22,761 bases of DNA from Ruminococcus sp. UBA4383. GTDB taxonomy: Bacteria; Bacillota; Clostridia; Oscillospirales; Ruminococcaceae. The stretch is taken from contig DGRR01000157.1 in the NCBI GenBank assembly GCA_002389995.1, positions 1 to 22,761 on the forward strand, given 5' to 3'. Both the position numbers and the translations under genes were made by a program. This document shows, in pieces, positions 21,627 through 22,761 of this stretch. The stretch's first letter is position 1. Each line of letters opens with the position of its first letter. Under the pieces are notes generated by a model, which worked only from the letters and a program-made list of their open reading frames with translations, made no database searches and was not told where the DNA came from.

Positions 21627-22227
21627 TTTCACTTTCCTTTCTGAGAGATTTCATATATTCCGAAACATCATCACAGTTCATAAAACCGCTCATAATGCAT
21701 ACACCGTCCGCACCTGCATTCAATGTATTTTTTATATTCTGCGGAGATATTCCGCCTATTGCATAAACAGGGATATCAACACTTTCGCAGACGGATTTGA
21801 GAAACGCTGTTCCACGTGGAACAAGTCCCTTTTTGCAGTCTGTTTCATATATATGACCTGCCGTTATATAGCCTGCACCGAGAGATAATGCTTCTTTTGC
21901 ATCTCCAACGGAATGGCATGAAGAACCAATTTTTTTGAATCCCGACAATATTTTTTTATCTGTTTCACGGAGAATATTCAAAGGGAGATGTATATATTCC
22001 GCATTGAGTTCAATTGCAGAATCTACAAAGCTGTGAAGAATACATCTTACATTGTGTTCATCACATATTTTCATTACCTTTTCAGCAAGGACTGTATATT
22101 CTTCTGCCGATAAATCTTTTTCCCTTAAAATTATCGCATCAGGCTGTGATTCTGCGATTTTTCCAATACGGACAAGAAAATCCTCATCACATAATTTTCT
22201 GTTTGTAACACATATTATCTTACACAT
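21610..22227 (-). CDS. tenI: Thiazole tautomerase TenI
   Basis: A ThiE-fold protein of 205 residues. The start KIICVTNRKLC and loop IILREKDLS (32-40) are shared with ThiE. The diagnostic stretch is AGHIYETDCKKGL (123-135), which matches the Bacillus TenI motif with the catalytic histidine (His125 here) in place of ThiE's synthase loop. TenI aromatises the thiazole carboxylate made by the ThiG/ThiH branch. The C-terminal AIGGISPQN and GADGVCIMSG complete the phosphate site. The ATG at 22227 overlaps the thiH stop region; an ATG at 22239 is an alternative. A perfect parS lies within its coding sequence. Confidence 0.85.
   Translation of the reverse strand: MCKIICVTNRKLCDEDFLVRIGKIAESQPDAIILREKDLSAEEYTVLAEKVMKICDEHNVRCILHSFVDSAIELNAEYIHLPLNILRETDKKILSGFKKIGSSCHSVGDAKEALSLGAGYITAGHIYETDCKKGLVPRGTAFLKSVCESVDIPVYAIGGISPQNIKNTLNAGADGVCIMSGFMNCDDVSEYMKSLRKESENARQK
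21808..21823. promoter_or_regulatory. parS site 6, inside tenI
   Basis: TGTTCCACGTGGAACA is a perfect 16-bp palindrome and the best consensus match in the window. It is read through as Val-Pro-Arg-Gly-Thr of TenI, just after the KKGL motif. Confidence 0.9.
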
Positions 22228-22761
22228 ACAAATAATCATTCAGCACAGGCTGTAAGCCTTCCTGTGCCATATCCTTATACATTTTATCGAGACTTCTGCT
22301 GTCATTTATTTCAAACTGTTCATCACCGCCTGAATTATCCTCTTTGCCCGTGTACTTGCTTTCATGGTCACCGATACCTGTGGAAACACCTGCGGAAATT
22401 TTCGTTGCGGCAATTTTAACTATACCGTTTCTGAAATCCTCGCTTTCACGGGAAGAAACTGTAATTCCCGCAAAGGGCAGGAATATTCTGTATGCACATA
22501 ATATCTGACAGAGCTGTCTTTCGCCTACATCATGGGGATTTATTTTACCGTTATTAATAATAGGTCTTAATCTCGGACATGAAAGCGATACTTCTGCGTG
22601 GGGATATTTTCTCTGCAAATAATAAACGTGCAAAGCACTAGCAAGGGCATCTTTTCGGAAATCTGACAAGCCTAAAAGTGCAGAACAGGCTATACCTCTC
22701 ATACCGCCCATTAATGCACGTTCCTGTGCGTCAAATCTGTATGGGAATACTCTTTTATGCC
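22220..22761 (-). CDS. thiH: 2-iminoacetate synthase ThiH, C-terminal part (5' end outside window)
   Basis: The frame is open from the window edge to TAA 22222-22220, about 180 residues. RVFPYRFDAQERALMGGMRG, ALLGLSDFRKDALA, HVYYLQRKYPHAEVSLSCPR and GVSTGIGDH are ThiH C-terminal blocks. The CxxxCxxC radical-SAM site would lie upstream. ThiH cleaves tyrosine to dehydroglycine for thiazole formation in anaerobes, replacing the oxygen-dependent ThiO. It overlaps tenI by 8 nt, so the operon continues upstream, probably with thiG and thiS. Confidence 0.93.
   Translation of the reverse strand, partial: HKRVFPYRFDAQERALMGGMRGIACSALLGLSDFRKDALASALHVYYLQRKYPHAEVSLSCPRLRPIINNGKINPHDVGERQLCQILCAYRIFLPFAGITVSSRESEDFRNGIVKIAATKISAGVSTGIGDHESKYTGKEDNSGGDEQFEINDSRSLDKMYKDMAQEGLQPVLNDYLYV

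Noticed and set aside
21961..21969. TGTTTCACG half parS in tenI
   Set aside because: The second arm is absent; half-sites are common by chance.

Overview
The window looks like an origin-proximal stretch of a moderately A+T-rich Firmicute of the Ruminococcaceae/Oscillospiraceae type. The evidence is a chromosomal parA-parB pair next to serS, six full-length parS-like sites, a dockerin-bearing leucine-rich-repeat protein, sortase-type (S/A)PKTGD surface proteins, an LDH-type malate dehydrogenase beside malic enzyme, and the clostridial FprA flavodiiron protein. Most genes have clear AGGAGG-like ribosome sites and the promoters commonly carry an extended -10 (TGnTATAAT). A genus cannot be fixed from sequence alone; a Ruminococcus-like organism is the best inference.

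Layout. 1-105: C-terminal tail of a tyrosine recombinase, probably the edge of an integrated element, abutting a minus-strand tRNA-Met/tRNA-Glu operon that has its own promoter and terminators. 776-4430: a plus-strand cluster of malate dehydrogenase, malic enzyme, a winged-helix-like hypothetical protein and a small Cys-phosphatase, preceded by a Rex-like operator and a strong promoter. 4419-7650: parS sites, parA, parB, serS and a terminator. 7649-9520 (minus): flavodiiron protein, a tiny ferredoxin:thioredoxin-reductase-like protein, thioredoxin, and a 32-residue DUF3789-like membrane peptide. 9698-10471: a nucleotidyltransferase, followed directly by a parS site. 10526-11899 (minus): a MATE exporter behind a leader that contains an intrinsic terminator.

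12127-18112: a surface/regulatory island. Two paralogous wall-anchored proteins built from 2 and 5 copies of a ~90-residue WY-containing beta repeat point away from each other. Between them lie an ECF-type sigma factor and an LRR-dockerin protein. The two surface-protein genes share a near-identical 44-bp upstream block that does not look like a housekeeping promoter, so the sigma factor is the obvious candidate to read it. 18213-22761 (minus): a thiamine operon thiH-tenI-thiE-(GNAT)-thiD-thiC, interrupted by an acetyltransferase gene and carrying two parS sites, one of them inside tenI.

How the parts fit. The first operon links malate, oxaloacetate and pyruvate with NADH, consistent with redox control by Rex. 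The Fpr/FTR-like/Trx set is a plausible oxygen-defence and thiol-redox unit that draws electrons from reduced ferredoxin or rubredoxin. ParA/ParB acting on the dispersed parS sites would organise and segregate the origin region. The least familiar unit is the sigma/LRR-dockerin/twin surface-protein island.
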